From: Vibrio variabilis
GTDB lineage: Bacteria; Pseudomonadota; Gammaproteobacteria; Enterobacterales; Vibrionaceae
Direction: 5' to 3'
Assembly (NCBI RefSeq): GCF_003263785.1
Contig: NZ_JYJK01000040.1
Location: 1 to 64,000, forward strand
DNA: 64,000 nt
The notes under the pieces were generated by a model. The model saw only the letters and a list, made by a program, of their open reading frames with translations, was not told the DNA's origin and searched no databases. This document shows positions 53,107-61,764 of the stretch, one piece after another. The position numbers were made by a program, and so were the translations under genes. The stretch's first letter is position 1. Every line of letters starts with the position of its first letter.

Positions 53107-54255
53107 TTAGCGCATCCGCTCAATATATTCAGTGTATAGCTTAGATGAAATGGTATCGTAATCCCTAAATCCATTAACAATCTCAACACCTAAGTTGTCC
53201 CTTCTAATTTTAATTGCCTCGGCCAATCCATTTGCTATCGCTTCAGCAGTATTTTCTACAACTACACCACTTTTCATTTTAACCACACAGTAACTTTGAT
53301 CAGGTACCGAGTCAGTAACTACAACAGGAATTCCTAAAGCCGCATACTCTACTACTTTTGTCGGAGATGATGTTTTGAGTAGGATATTGTCATCTAATAA
53401 ATTTATGGCCACGTCGCAGTTGGCTAACCTTTTTAAGGCTTGTTCTTGGCTAAGCCAACCAGTAACTTTAACCCTACCCTCAATTCCATATTGTTTACAC
53501 ATAGAAGAAAACCAAAACCTATCCGAATGGTTATCAAGAGAGCCAACCACAAGCATAAACGCCGTTGGATTTCGCTGAAAGAACAAGCTTATCGCTGAAA
53601 AAAAAAGTTTCGTTGAATCTAATTCTATTGACAACGCCGAGGTATCCTATACAAATACTACCAAGCACCTTATCATAACTTGACTCAACGTTAATATTTT
53701 CAATGAATTGAGTATCCACCCCATAGGTACAACGACGACTTTTTTAGGGTCAAGGTTATAATTTGATTCAAAGTATCTTCTCATTTCATGACTTTGTAAA
53801 AAAATAACATCTGAAAGAAAAAAGTTAGCTCTTGTTATAATTCTTCCAATCTTTCCTCTCAGTAGATAGTAGATTCTCTTGGAAAGCGAAGCTGTTCCTC
53901 TCTTGTATTCAAACTTTTGAATATCATCTTCTGGAAATGGCCAAGAAATCCAAAGAAAGAATTTCCTATGACACATCTTCGATATCAAAGCTAAAACAAA
54001 CGAAATAAACATCATATCTCGAACTTGTATAGCATTATACTTCTGTATGTTTCTGAGCGTTAAGACGATGCGATAGATTGCCTCAGAGCTAAATCCGACA
54101 TCTTTAGGTATAGATAAGAGCTTGTTGTTACTGGCGTCAGATTTAGCAACATAGGAAACATCTAACCCCTTCCCTTGCAGTCGATCTTGAAACAAGCAAC
54201 TTAGATCTACTCTCGAGAAGGGGAACCTATCCCTTGTATGATAGAGTAACTTCAT
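53107..54255 (-). CDS. Glycosyltransferase (GT-B, GT4-like); two frameshifts
   Basis: Starts MKLLYHTRDRFPFSRVDLSC; the C-terminal part holds VTGWLSQEQALKRLANCDVA and SPTKVVEYAALGIPVVVTDS, the donor site. Breaks: in the C-run 53719-53722 (restored VVPMGVDTQFIENINVESSY) and near 53636 (restored IGYLGALSIELDSTKLFF or similar). The joined length is about 383 residues. AT-rich like its neighbours. It begins two bases before the upstream sulfotransferase stop region, so the genes are tightly packed. Acceptor and donor unknown. The remaining gap 52951-53106 holds no gene. Confidence 0.8.
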
Positions 54256-54256
54256 T

Positions 54257-55027
54257 TCAATTAATTACCATCTCTTTCAATTCGTAATCTTCAGTCTGAT
54301 ACCCGAAAAACTCAACATCTTTTTTGTATCTTTCACTAACTAACTGATAGGTTCTGCGATTATAAAATGATCTATAGTCATAATCTTTGGTTTTGTTCGA
54401 GTTTCCTATTTCACCAATCCCAAACTCCTGTAACATTTCACTTACCTTAGCTTTATCTTCTATACGACTCCATTTAGTTTTTACTGACTTTGCATCCACC
54501 ATAATTAAATAGTATTGGGACTTAAAATGCCTGTCTGAAACAACATCTTCTAACTTACAGACTTTCTCTACAAACTCTTCAAATGAATCATCGAAGTTAA
54601 AATAACCACCTAAATAGTTATCATATTCAAAACCTTTTCTCCTGATGGTTTCAAAGTCCTCAAACTTATTTAAGTACAATGAAACTATTCTAGCATAGGG
54701 ATTCCTTACAAAAGTAAAGCACTCACGTATATTATTTACACTCCCAAATACACTATACCCTTTTATAACGGATAGATTATGAATATCCCTATAGCTTAAA
54801 TTCTCCACATCCTCACCAGCTATTTGTAACATTCTTTTTTTTATTGAAGAGCATGCCACTTTAGAGTTAACTAGATACACTACATCTAATTCATCAATTT
54901 TAAAAAACTCTTCTTTATCAATGCTCAAATTTAGCAACTTCGCTTTCAAACCATCTTTGAACATCTTTAGCCCAGATTTAACGATGAAAATTACATTGGA
55001 AAAATAGCTAATATACACTTCTCTCAT
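54257..55027 (-). CDS. Sulfotransferase family 2-like protein
   Basis: A 256-residue protein with LVNSKVACSSIKKRML (the 5'-phosphosulfate-binding loop in the Sulfotransfer_2 pattern K-x-A-x-S-S-x-K) and FTFVRNPYARIVSLYLNKF (the 3'-phosphate-binding RNPYxRxxS pattern), near residues 52 and 102. Family 2 includes carbohydrate sulfotransferases of the chondroitin/dermatan type. A hydrophobic stretch near the N-terminus (ISYFSNVIFIVKSGL) may anchor it. Its 5' end overlaps the polymerase gene by 20 bases. With the other sulfotransferase of this operon it suggests two sulfation steps on one polymer. Confidence 0.85.
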   Translation of the reverse strand: MREVYISYFSNVIFIVKSGLKMFKDGLKAKLLNLSIDKEEFFKIDELDVVYLVNSKVACSSIKKRMLQIAGEDVENLSYRDIHNLSVIKGYSVFGSVNNIRECFTFVRNPYARIVSLYLNKFEDFETIRRKGFEYDNYLGGYFNFDDSFEEFVEKVCKLEDVVSDRHFKSQYYLIMVDAKSVKTKWSRIEDKAKVSEMLQEFGIGEIGNSNKTKDYDYRSFYNRRTYQLVSERYKKDVEFFGYQTEDYELKEMVIN

Positions 55028-56174
55028 TACTTTCTTTTTCCTTTTTTATTTTTGCCCATGTCGCCCCAATCAACATAGGAATAAGCCAGGAAGTAGAGGC
55101 ATAGCCTTCAAAGTTCTCAGTCATTCCTCCAAAGATTGAAGTAACACAAATACCAACAGTCAGACAACCTAAAAGGCTTGACCTCACAATATCTTTATAG
55201 TTTAAAAACAACAAATGCACTTTGTACATAACCAACCATAGTAAACCGAAAATACCAAGCTCGAAGAAATATGTAAAATAGTCGCTCTGAGATGAAGCTA
55301 GCTTATGATAACTCATATATTTTTCCGACCAAGACTTATAACCATTACCATATAATACCTTGCCGTTTACGGTCTGATCCCACATAACATACCAAACTTT
55401 CACTCTCGTATGTATCGAGTTTTCGGAATAAGATCTATCATCATCAATATAGTTCTGTATTGAGTTTTTATCAATTTCAGCCACAGTTGACACCGCGTCA
55501 TTATTCACATTATTAATATAGACAGCCAATATAGAAGCAATAACTAAATATACCAACTTTGCTTTAAATCCTGAAGACAATAAGTAGTATGCACTTATAG
55601 AAAATATATAACATATGATTGCTACCCTAGCACCAGAGTAATATATTACTAACGGCATTACCACACCAATAACAGAGTATCTAAACAGTCTATCGAGCTT
55701 CGTTTTAGACTTTGTTAGATGTATATATGCAGGCACTAAGGAAGAATAAAACATACCAGCGCTATGAGGATATTCAAATATCAGAAACGAAAACCTTTCG
55801 CCTACCGCTCTATTAGCATCAAAATTTGCCCCGGAAGTTATAGTGTATGCAACACCGGAGAGTATCCCTAAGAGAAACATTAAATCAATCATTTTCTCTA
55901 TGCTTTTTGAAGATTTAAAGAAAGCCAAATATGCCAAGTATGCGACAGATAGAATAGTCAACACTTTTATAAGCACTTCAACCATCTTTGACAAGTCATT
56001 TAATATAAGGGAAGGTAAAGAAAAAAATAAAAGTGCAGATACCAACCTGAAACTATAATTATTGTGAATGTTATATCTTGGCAGTTTAAAAATTAATGTC
56101 GCAACAAGAATTATGGTGGCGATATTGACTAAGCCACTACTGGAAGCCCCCCCCTGCACCTCTAATGTTCTCAT
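55008..56174 (-). CDS. O-antigen/capsule polymerase (Wzy-like)
   Basis: A 388-residue protein with about ten to twelve membrane helices and the large periplasmic loop expected of Wzy or O-antigen-ligase-like proteins (loop around EIDKNSIQNYIDDDRSYSEN, residues ~225-245). SARVAII and GNGYKSWSEK flank it. The sequence is poorly conserved, as usual for Wzy. It is the only polymerase candidate in the window and lies in operon A after the IS remnant. A ligase role is possible, but the capsule-export genes beside it favour polymerase. Confidence 0.8.
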   Translation of the reverse strand: MRTLEVQGGASSSGLVNIATIILVATLIFKLPRYNIHNNYSFRLVSALLFFSLPSLILNDLSKMVEVLIKVLTILSVAYLAYLAFFKSSKSIEKMIDLMFLLGILSGVAYTITSGANFDANRAVGERFSFLIFEYPHSAGMFYSSLVPAYIHLTKSKTKLDRLFRYSVIGVVMPLVIYYSGARVAIICYIFSISAYYLLSSGFKAKLVYLVIASILAVYINNVNNDAVSTVAEIDKNSIQNYIDDDRSYSENSIHTRVKVWYVMWDQTVNGKVLYGNGYKSWSEKYMSYHKLASSQSDYFTYFFELGIFGLLWLVMYKVHLLFLNYKDIVRSSLLGCLTVGICVTSIFGGMTENFEGYASTSWLIPMLIGATWAKIKKEKESNERSVY

Positions 56175-56332
56175 TTACCATCCCCATCATTAGATGCAAA
56201 AGAAAAACAGGCACAAATGCATTCCTTATTTTTAGGTACATAAACCCCCTACTAATATTTGACTGTTAGGGCAGGCTTTAGCCTAAACACATGCTAAGCC
56301 AATGGTTAAACGAAAAATCATGAGCATCCCCG

Positions 56333-56578
56333 TCAGTAAAGGCTTGCCATAACCTTCAAAAGATACTCAGAGTCTATCGCACGCATTGCTCCTTTGTGTT
56401 TAATACTCGCTTTCAAAGTCGTTTCACTCTTCAGCATGTTTAAACACATCAGTCTGATCCTAACGAAATTTTCTACGCTCTCTTCTGTGCGTATTCGGCA
56501 AGCATCTTCACCAAATGTTGTATCCAAGGGCCAATGCATCGACTCGACCAACCAATGTGAGAGTGTTGCATTCAACAA
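56333..56578 (-). pseudogene. ISAs1-family transposase remnant (C-terminal fragment)
   Basis: LSHWLVESMHWPLDTTFGED followed by CRIRTEESVENFVRIRLMC and IKHKGAMRAIDSEYLLKVM match the C-terminal end of ISAs1/H-repeat transposases, including the conserved HW...SMHW and DEDxxR region with the catalytic glutamate-like position. Only about 82 residues remain of roughly 370; no N-terminus or inverted repeats are seen. It lies between wzc and wzy (minus strand), suggesting past insertion or recombination at the join of the export module and the serotype-specific genes. The rest of the 56175-56738 gap shows nothing else. Confidence 0.75.
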
Positions 56579-56738
56579 TTCCTTAACACGTTAATCCTTG
56601 TTCGTTAAAGCTAGTCTGGTTTCTTGTTTGCCACGCTATTTTTTTCCTGTGTACTGCAAGAATCACCATCGTGTTTTTTGCAGCATGCTCATGTCAAACA
56701 ATACAAACCATACATATAAACAATAACCTCCGTACTTC

Positions 56739-58887
56739 TTAGGTCTCAATGACATATGCATAATTATAGTAACCATATGTATAAGAGTTTGATGCCTTAC
56801 GCTCTATAGCATTGAGAATCAGCCCTTTCACTTCCACACCAGACTGTTCAAACCGCTGTTTGGTCACTTCGATTTCTTTAATGGTATTTTGTCCAAACCG
56901 ACCAACTAACATCGTGGTTCCTGCATAAGCCCCAACAATGCTTGGGTCGGTTACTGCAAGAATGGGTGGTGTATCAATGATGACCAAATCGTAGTTCTGC
57001 TGTGCCCATTCGGTAAAATCAGCGAAACGTTGGTGCATTAATAACTCAGAAGGGTTTGGAGGGTTTGTCCACGAGTGACGATGTCTAGGTTTTCAATACC
57101 ACTCGCTTTTATCGCCCCAGGCAACTCTATTTTGCCACTCAGATAATCCGATAGGCCGTCATCCCACTTTAGGCCAAACTGCCTTTGTAAGTACCCTTTG
57201 CGCATGTCGGCGTCTACCAGCAACACTCGCTGGCCGGTTTTAGCAACAACGACAGCAAAGTTGGTTGAGATAAACGTTTTACCAACCGAAGGAGAGGGAC
57301 CGGAGATCATTAAGATATTGTTCTTCGCTTCCATCATTGCGAAGTGCAAGCTGGTGCGTAGACCTCGCAGCGCTTCAATGGACAGATCTGCGGGATTTGT
57401 CTCCGCCAACAACTGATCAATATTGGCTTTTTTGCCCAACTTGCGCTGGAGCACGTTTAGGCGAACTTGAATATCGGACTTTGGCACACTGGCATACACT
57501 GGGAGGCCTATGGCTTCAATTTGGTCCGGCGTCTCTACGCTTTATGGAACGCTTCTCTAACTAATGCATAAGCGACAGCTAGGAAACCGCCCAACATTGT
57601 GGCAATCACTACGATAATAGCCTTCTTTGGCTTGACTGGCTCTTCTAGCGTCTCTGCGTAATCTAATATACGAACGTTACCAATAGCGCTCGCCTTCATC
57701 ACGTTGAGCTCTTGCACTTTCTCTACCAGTTGCAGGTAGATGGCTTGGTTCACTTCTACATCTCGACTGAGTCGAATCACTTCTTGCTGTGTAGCTGGCA
57801 TCTTCGCTACCATGCTTTCTAAGCGCAGCTTTTCTGATTGAAGAGTCTTACGTTTTTCGATGAGTGAGATATAGGCTGGGTGGCTCTTTTTAAAACGCTG
57901 GGCAATGTCGGCTTCTTTGAAGGTTAGCTCATTGAGCTGCGACTCAATGGTGACCATAGTTTTCAACACAGACTCTGCCTCTAGTGCCAGATCAACCGAA
58001 TCGTTGGCAATTTTAAACTGATTCAGCTTGCCTTCTGAGGCATCCAATTGACCTTGAATTTGCGGTAAATGGCCGCGCAAAAACTGTAAGCTTTTTTCTG
58101 CTTCTTCTGATGTACGCTCAACGTTTTGTATTAAATAGTCAGAAGCGATGCTATTGACGATGGATTGAATCAACTCTGGATCTTCGCCTTCGAGTACTAG
58201 ACGCAAAATACCGGTCTTTTTACCTTGTTCAGAGACACTCAAGCGATCTTTAAGGTCTGCAATCGTCACTAATCTGGCTGTTTTGGTAATCAGGAACTCG
58301 GTGCCGATTGGTGCGTCAATCGCGCTCACTCCTAATGTAATACCATTATCTTGAGCAAGTTCGCCAATCGTGCCCTCTAGTACCACACTATCATCCCAAA
58401 TAACCTGATAACTCCCCTGCTCTGCAATAGACACGAGCATAGGCTTGCCAAGTAACTCTTTAGGAACCTCAAAGCGCTCCACTTGAAAGATAGGCGCTGT
58501 CGCACCGGTTAGCCTTGCTATGCCTTTACCTATGAATGGTAGATATTTAGGCTCCACTTTGGTGGTGAGCTGCAGTTTATCAACCGTATTGCCCAATACC
58601 ATGCGAGATTTAATGATCTGTGTTTCGGTATCTGATGAACTTTCTGTCGCGAACATATCGGAGATGTCAGATAGACCAGGTACGCCCGATGACTTCTCTT
58701 CGACTTGAACAAGTGCATCTGCCTGATAGATAGGTGTGCTTAACAGTGCCACCGTAACACCTAGGACAGCAAAGAAAAAGGTGACCAAAATGATGAGCCA
58801 TTTTGCATCAAGCAAAATACCAAAGAGTTTTCCTAGGTCAATTTCGTCGTCTGCCACTTGAGAGGTGTGGTTTGAAGGCTGATTCAT
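56739..58887 (-). CDS. wzc: Tyrosine-protein kinase / polysaccharide co-polymerase Wzc; two frameshifts
   Basis: Inner-membrane BY-kinase controlling capsule chain length and export. The N-terminal Wzz domain is flanked by two membrane helices (WLIILVTFFFAVLGVTVALL near residue 35 and AIIVVIATMLGGFLAVAYAL near 423). The kinase domain has Walker A SGPSPSVGKTF, Walker A' VLLVDADMRKG and Walker B YDLVIIDTPP. The tail is Tyr-rich (SYTYGYYNYAYVIET) for autophosphorylation. Breaks: near 57537 (restored HKGVETPDQIEAIGL) and near 57063 (restored RGQTPPNPSELLMHQRF). The joined length is 716 residues, as expected. Third gene of wza-wzb-wzc. Confidence 0.93.
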
Positions 58888-58947
58888 GGTTGTAACTTCT
58901 TATGGTCTAAATCTAATTGGAGAATCTGTGATCAGGTGACATTTGTG

Positions 58948-59394
58948 TCAGCCACCCAGTTTGATACACCAACGCTGGGTGCAGTCATCGATAAGCTTGA
59001 AAACATGATCAAAAGCTTCTTTGCTTTGACGAAAAGGATCCGGAATATCCAGTTGTCCATTCCAGTGACCCAATAACATCGTTTTACCGCGTGCCTCAGG
59101 AGCAATACTACTTACCGCTTCAATGTGCCCCTTTTCCATAACGAGAATGAGGTCGTAGTCACTGCACATCTGGGGCGTAAGTTGCTGTGATGTATGTTGC
59201 GTTATATCCAGCCCATGTTGCGCCGCGACTTCCGTCGCCTTGCTGTCAGCTGGTTTACCGACCAATCCACTTTTTTGAGAAGCAATACCGGCTGAGTGGA
59301 TGGTCTTACCTGGCAATTTTTCGGCCATAGCCCGCTCTGCAATAGGAGAGCGGCATATGTTGCCTACACAAACAACCAGTACTTTATCGAACAT
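58948..59394 (-). CDS. wzb: Low-molecular-weight protein-tyrosine phosphatase Wzb
   Basis: Cytoplasmic phosphatase that dephosphorylates the Wzc kinase and so resets capsule assembly. The catalytic loop CVGNICRS spans C9 to S16 (C-x5-R), and the general-acid aspartate is D119 in DIPDPF. It is 148 residues, normal size, frame intact. It lies between wza and wzc on the minus strand with gaps of 30 and 60 bases. Confidence 0.95.
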   Translation of the reverse strand: MFDKVLVVCVGNICRSPIAERAMAEKLPGKTIHSAGIASQKSGLVGKPADSKATEVAAQHGLDITQHTSQQLTPQMCSDYDLILVMEKGHIEAVSSIAPEARGKTMLLGHWNGQLDIPDPFRQSKEAFDHVFKLIDDCTQRWCIKLGG

Positions 59395-59424
59395 TACGTT
59401 TCCTGTGCCTTAGCAACTGCATTT

Positions 59425-60561
59425 TTAATCCGTCCAACCGCGGAACGAAGCGCCCGCGTCGCCGATATTTTTGATACCAGCTAATGTTGGCAGTAATTGA
59501 GTCATCAGTCGGTTCCAACGTGCCAATGGCGTCGCAGTCACGTAAACAACATCGTAGGGTTGAAGATCAAACTCAGTTCCTAAAAACAGAGCAGTCGAGT
59601 CTTGCATATCCAACTGATAGACACGGGCAATTTTCTCGGAGCGTTCGTTAGATTCGATAGGACGGATCACGAATACGCCCGTCGCATTGGCTGCAACTTC
59701 GTTGATGCCACCCGCACTGCTCAATGCCTCGGTTAGGCTCATGCCATTGCGCTCCATCTTGAGCGTTTGAGGCTTTCCTACCTCACCCATGACAAACACT
59801 TTCTGGGCGTCGTTGCGTGGCACATGAATAATGTCACCGGGTTGCATCAGCTGATTTTCGGTTAGATCTCCTTTTTGCATCAATGCGTAAAGGGAGATGC
59901 GATGCTCGTTACCATTACGCGTAATAGTCACGTTGCGCCAGTCAGCCTGTTCCGCTAATCCACCCGCGTCGTTAATGGCATCCAACAATGTCTTGGGAAT
60001 GTTCGTCACAGGTTGCTGACCCGCTGCTTTGACCTCGCCGGTCACATAGACTTTTTTGGATCGAAACGCAGCGACATTCACGTCGACTTGTGGACTTTCG
60101 ATATATTCCGCTAGCCGAGCCGCAATTTCTTGTCGTATCTCTCTAACGGTTTTGTCTTTGACCTCGACTAATCCGATATAAGGGTAAAAGATAGTTCCAT
60201 CGGAACTTACCCAGTTACCTGCCTCTGCAGAACTTCGGTATGAGCCCGCAGGTATGGTCAGCTCAGGGTGATCCCAAATGGTAATGTTAAGAATGTCACC
60301 AGCACCCACTTTATACTCATATTGAGCTATTTCTAGATCGAGTGCAGGGTTAGATCTTGATTCCGGTTGAGGTGACTTAAACGATGAAACTCGCTCGGGC
60401 GTTAACGGATAAACGTCCACCAGCGCAGATATATCGGTACTCTCGCCTTGGTTAATGACTACATTTTTATTATTTAATGGGATATGGCCGCCAGGTAATG
60501 TGCATCCGGTCAAGACTAGCGGCAACGCGATCATGACTGATAATAGTTTTTTAGTTTCCAT
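59425..60561 (-). CDS. wza: Outer-membrane polysaccharide export lipoprotein Wza
   Basis: Octameric outer-membrane channel for capsule export. Signal peptide with lipobox LTGC; lipidated cysteine C20. The polysaccharide-export domain (EYKVGAGDILNITIWDHPEL region, about residues 82-101) is followed by two SLBB repeats (VYVTGEVKAAGQQP and VFVMGEVGKPQTL). The C-terminal helix includes RWNRLMTQLLPTL, which crosses the outer membrane. It is 378 residues, like E. coli Wza. First gene of operon A, with a long leader carrying an ops element. Confidence 0.95.
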   Translation of the reverse strand: METKKLLSVMIALPLVLTGCTLPGGHIPLNNKNVVINQGESTDISALVDVYPLTPERVSSFKSPQPESRSNPALDLEIAQYEYKVGAGDILNITIWDHPELTIPAGSYRSSAEAGNWVSSDGTIFYPYIGLVEVKDKTVREIRQEIAARLAEYIESPQVDVNVAAFRSKKVYVTGEVKAAGQQPVTNIPKTLLDAINDAGGLAEQADWRNVTITRNGNEHRISLYALMQKGDLTENQLMQPGDIIHVPRNDAQKVFVMGEVGKPQTLKMERNGMSLTEALSSAGGINEVAANATGVFVIRPIESNERSEKIARVYQLDMQDSTALFLGTEFDLQPYDVVYVTATPLARWNRLMTQLLPTLAGIKNIGDAGASFRGWTD

Positions 60562-61109
60562 CTAAAAGAAAATCCAGAATAACTGACTAACAAAGGCCAT
60601 ACATATTACTCTTCGCTGTTCTCATTGCATGTCGTCATTGCAGCGCAGCGAGTTGGCTAATAATAGTAATAGCGCCTTAAATTACACCTATTCTTTGTAT
60701 ATTGAGACAAATAGTCAAGATGATTAACTTGCAATAATGTACGACGACCCGCGCAAACCGAGATGAACCTCGCATTACTCAAGACTAACCATAAATTTTT
60801 TATACGCTACCGCCCTACGATGTTAACGCTCCACCGCTCCGAGCACATTCCCTTGTTGTTTTCTACGATTCAAAGCAATCCCTGCCAAGCGCTATAAAAA
60901 TGCTAGCATTCAATAAACATGTAAAAGCTAAGATTTACCGTAAATAAATATCTATGAGATTACCGATATTGCAGTTGTAATACACTGAAGAAGAGCAAGA
61001 TCCAACTCATACTTTTTTGAAGCAATGGAATTATTGCTTCCTACTCGCTTACTACTCTTGCGAGATGGTGTATATGATGACTCGATCTATATAACCACTA
61101 GAGATAGTT
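60562..61109 (-). other. Long leader/promoter region of operon A
   Basis: A 548-base gap with no gene. It holds the JUMPstart/ops element (60804-60835) and a perfect 8-bp hairpin, GAAGCAAT (61019-61026) with ATTGCTTC (61033-61040), without a T-run. The wza leader between ops and the start codon is about 240 bases. Confidence 0.6.
60804..60835 (-). promoter_or_regulatory. JUMPstart with ops element (RfaH site) of operon A
   Basis: Minus strand reads GGGCGGTAGCGT (ops core at 60804-60814) preceded by GGTGGAGCGTTAA, close to the JUMPstart consensus GGTAGCTGTTAA...GGGGCGGTAGCGTG. It lies ~245 bases before wza. The ops core is identical to that of operon B. Confidence 0.88.
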
Positions 61110-61301
61110 TTATTTGTCTGTTCCTTTCTCTGTTACGTGCTCTTCATGGGAGATGGGGTCGTAAAAATAGATCGTTCCGCATTCTTGACATCGACACTTA
61201 AACATCTCTCGGTGGGAGAACGTTCTCTCTGAGAAAGACCTTTTTAATCTCGACGCCACCTCTTCTTTCTTGCAGTTGGGGCAATAATGATTAAAGTTCA
61301 C
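61110..61301 (-). CDS. Zinc-ribbon microprotein of unknown function
   Basis: A 63-residue protein starting at GTG 61301 (VNFNHYCPNCKK), chosen because AAGGAGGT ends five bases upstream; an upstream in-frame ATG would put that ribosome site inside the gene. It has CPNC near the N-terminus and CRCQECG in the second half, four to five cysteines spaced like a zinc ribbon, with a basic, Ser/Arg-rich linker (SRLKRSFSERTFSHREMF). The pattern faintly recalls phage Ogr/Delta-type activators, but the resemblance is too weak for a name. It lies between the wza leader and the second lipoprotein gene, on the same strand as operon A. Codon frame and ribosome site make it likely real. Confidence 0.6.
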   Translation of the reverse strand: MNFNHYCPNCKKEEVASRLKRSFSERTFSHREMFKCRCQECGTIYFYDPISHEEHVTEKGTDK

Positions 61302-61355
61302 GCGACACCTCCTTGATGTGGAGTTCACGACGGCCTCTATCTGTCGACGTCTCAA

Positions 61356-61764
61356 TCCAAGTTAACTCAAGGCAGATAAACTGCTTCTAAGCAGCTAACT
61401 AACGACTTATGTTGCTGACCGTGCTACTCATTCCATTTTGTTCCATTCAATACAATCCTGAGGATGCGACCATCAAAGGATTCTGTGACGTCCGTTCCAT
61501 ACACGTTCATTATTTGACATATGAGATGCATATGCAACTTTAGAAATGTGACTTAAGTCTCATAACGCTGGCGCGGTACGCCATACCGCATGTTTTTGCT
61601 TTTTATTCATGCGCTTATTACATATTGCATAAATATAGAAACATGGTGTTTGAGATAAAAGTCACAATCTATTGAGAGCACTATCAACGGTTAGGAATGT
61701 GACAAAAGAGGCAGGGTAGACTTCTTGCCTCTATCGTCATTAGTTGGAAAGTAACCGCTCTAAA
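61356..61764. other. Intergenic region between the zinc-ribbon gene and the lipoprotein gene
   Basis: Contains the lipoprotein terminator (61704-61732) at the right and presumably the promoter of the zinc-ribbon gene. Two similar GAATGTGAC/GAAATGTGAC stretches (near 61548 and 61694) occur. Otherwise I see nothing. Confidence 0.5.
61704..61732 (-). terminator. Probable terminator of the 61765 lipoprotein gene
   Basis: AGAGGCA (61707-61713) pairs with TGCCTCT (61726-61732). On the minus strand the stem is followed by TTTTG. It lies about 33 bases after the stop codon. Confidence 0.65.

Noticed and set aside
61019..61040. Hairpin GAAGCAAT/ATTGCTTC in the operon A leader as a terminator
   Set aside because: No T-run follows on either strand.
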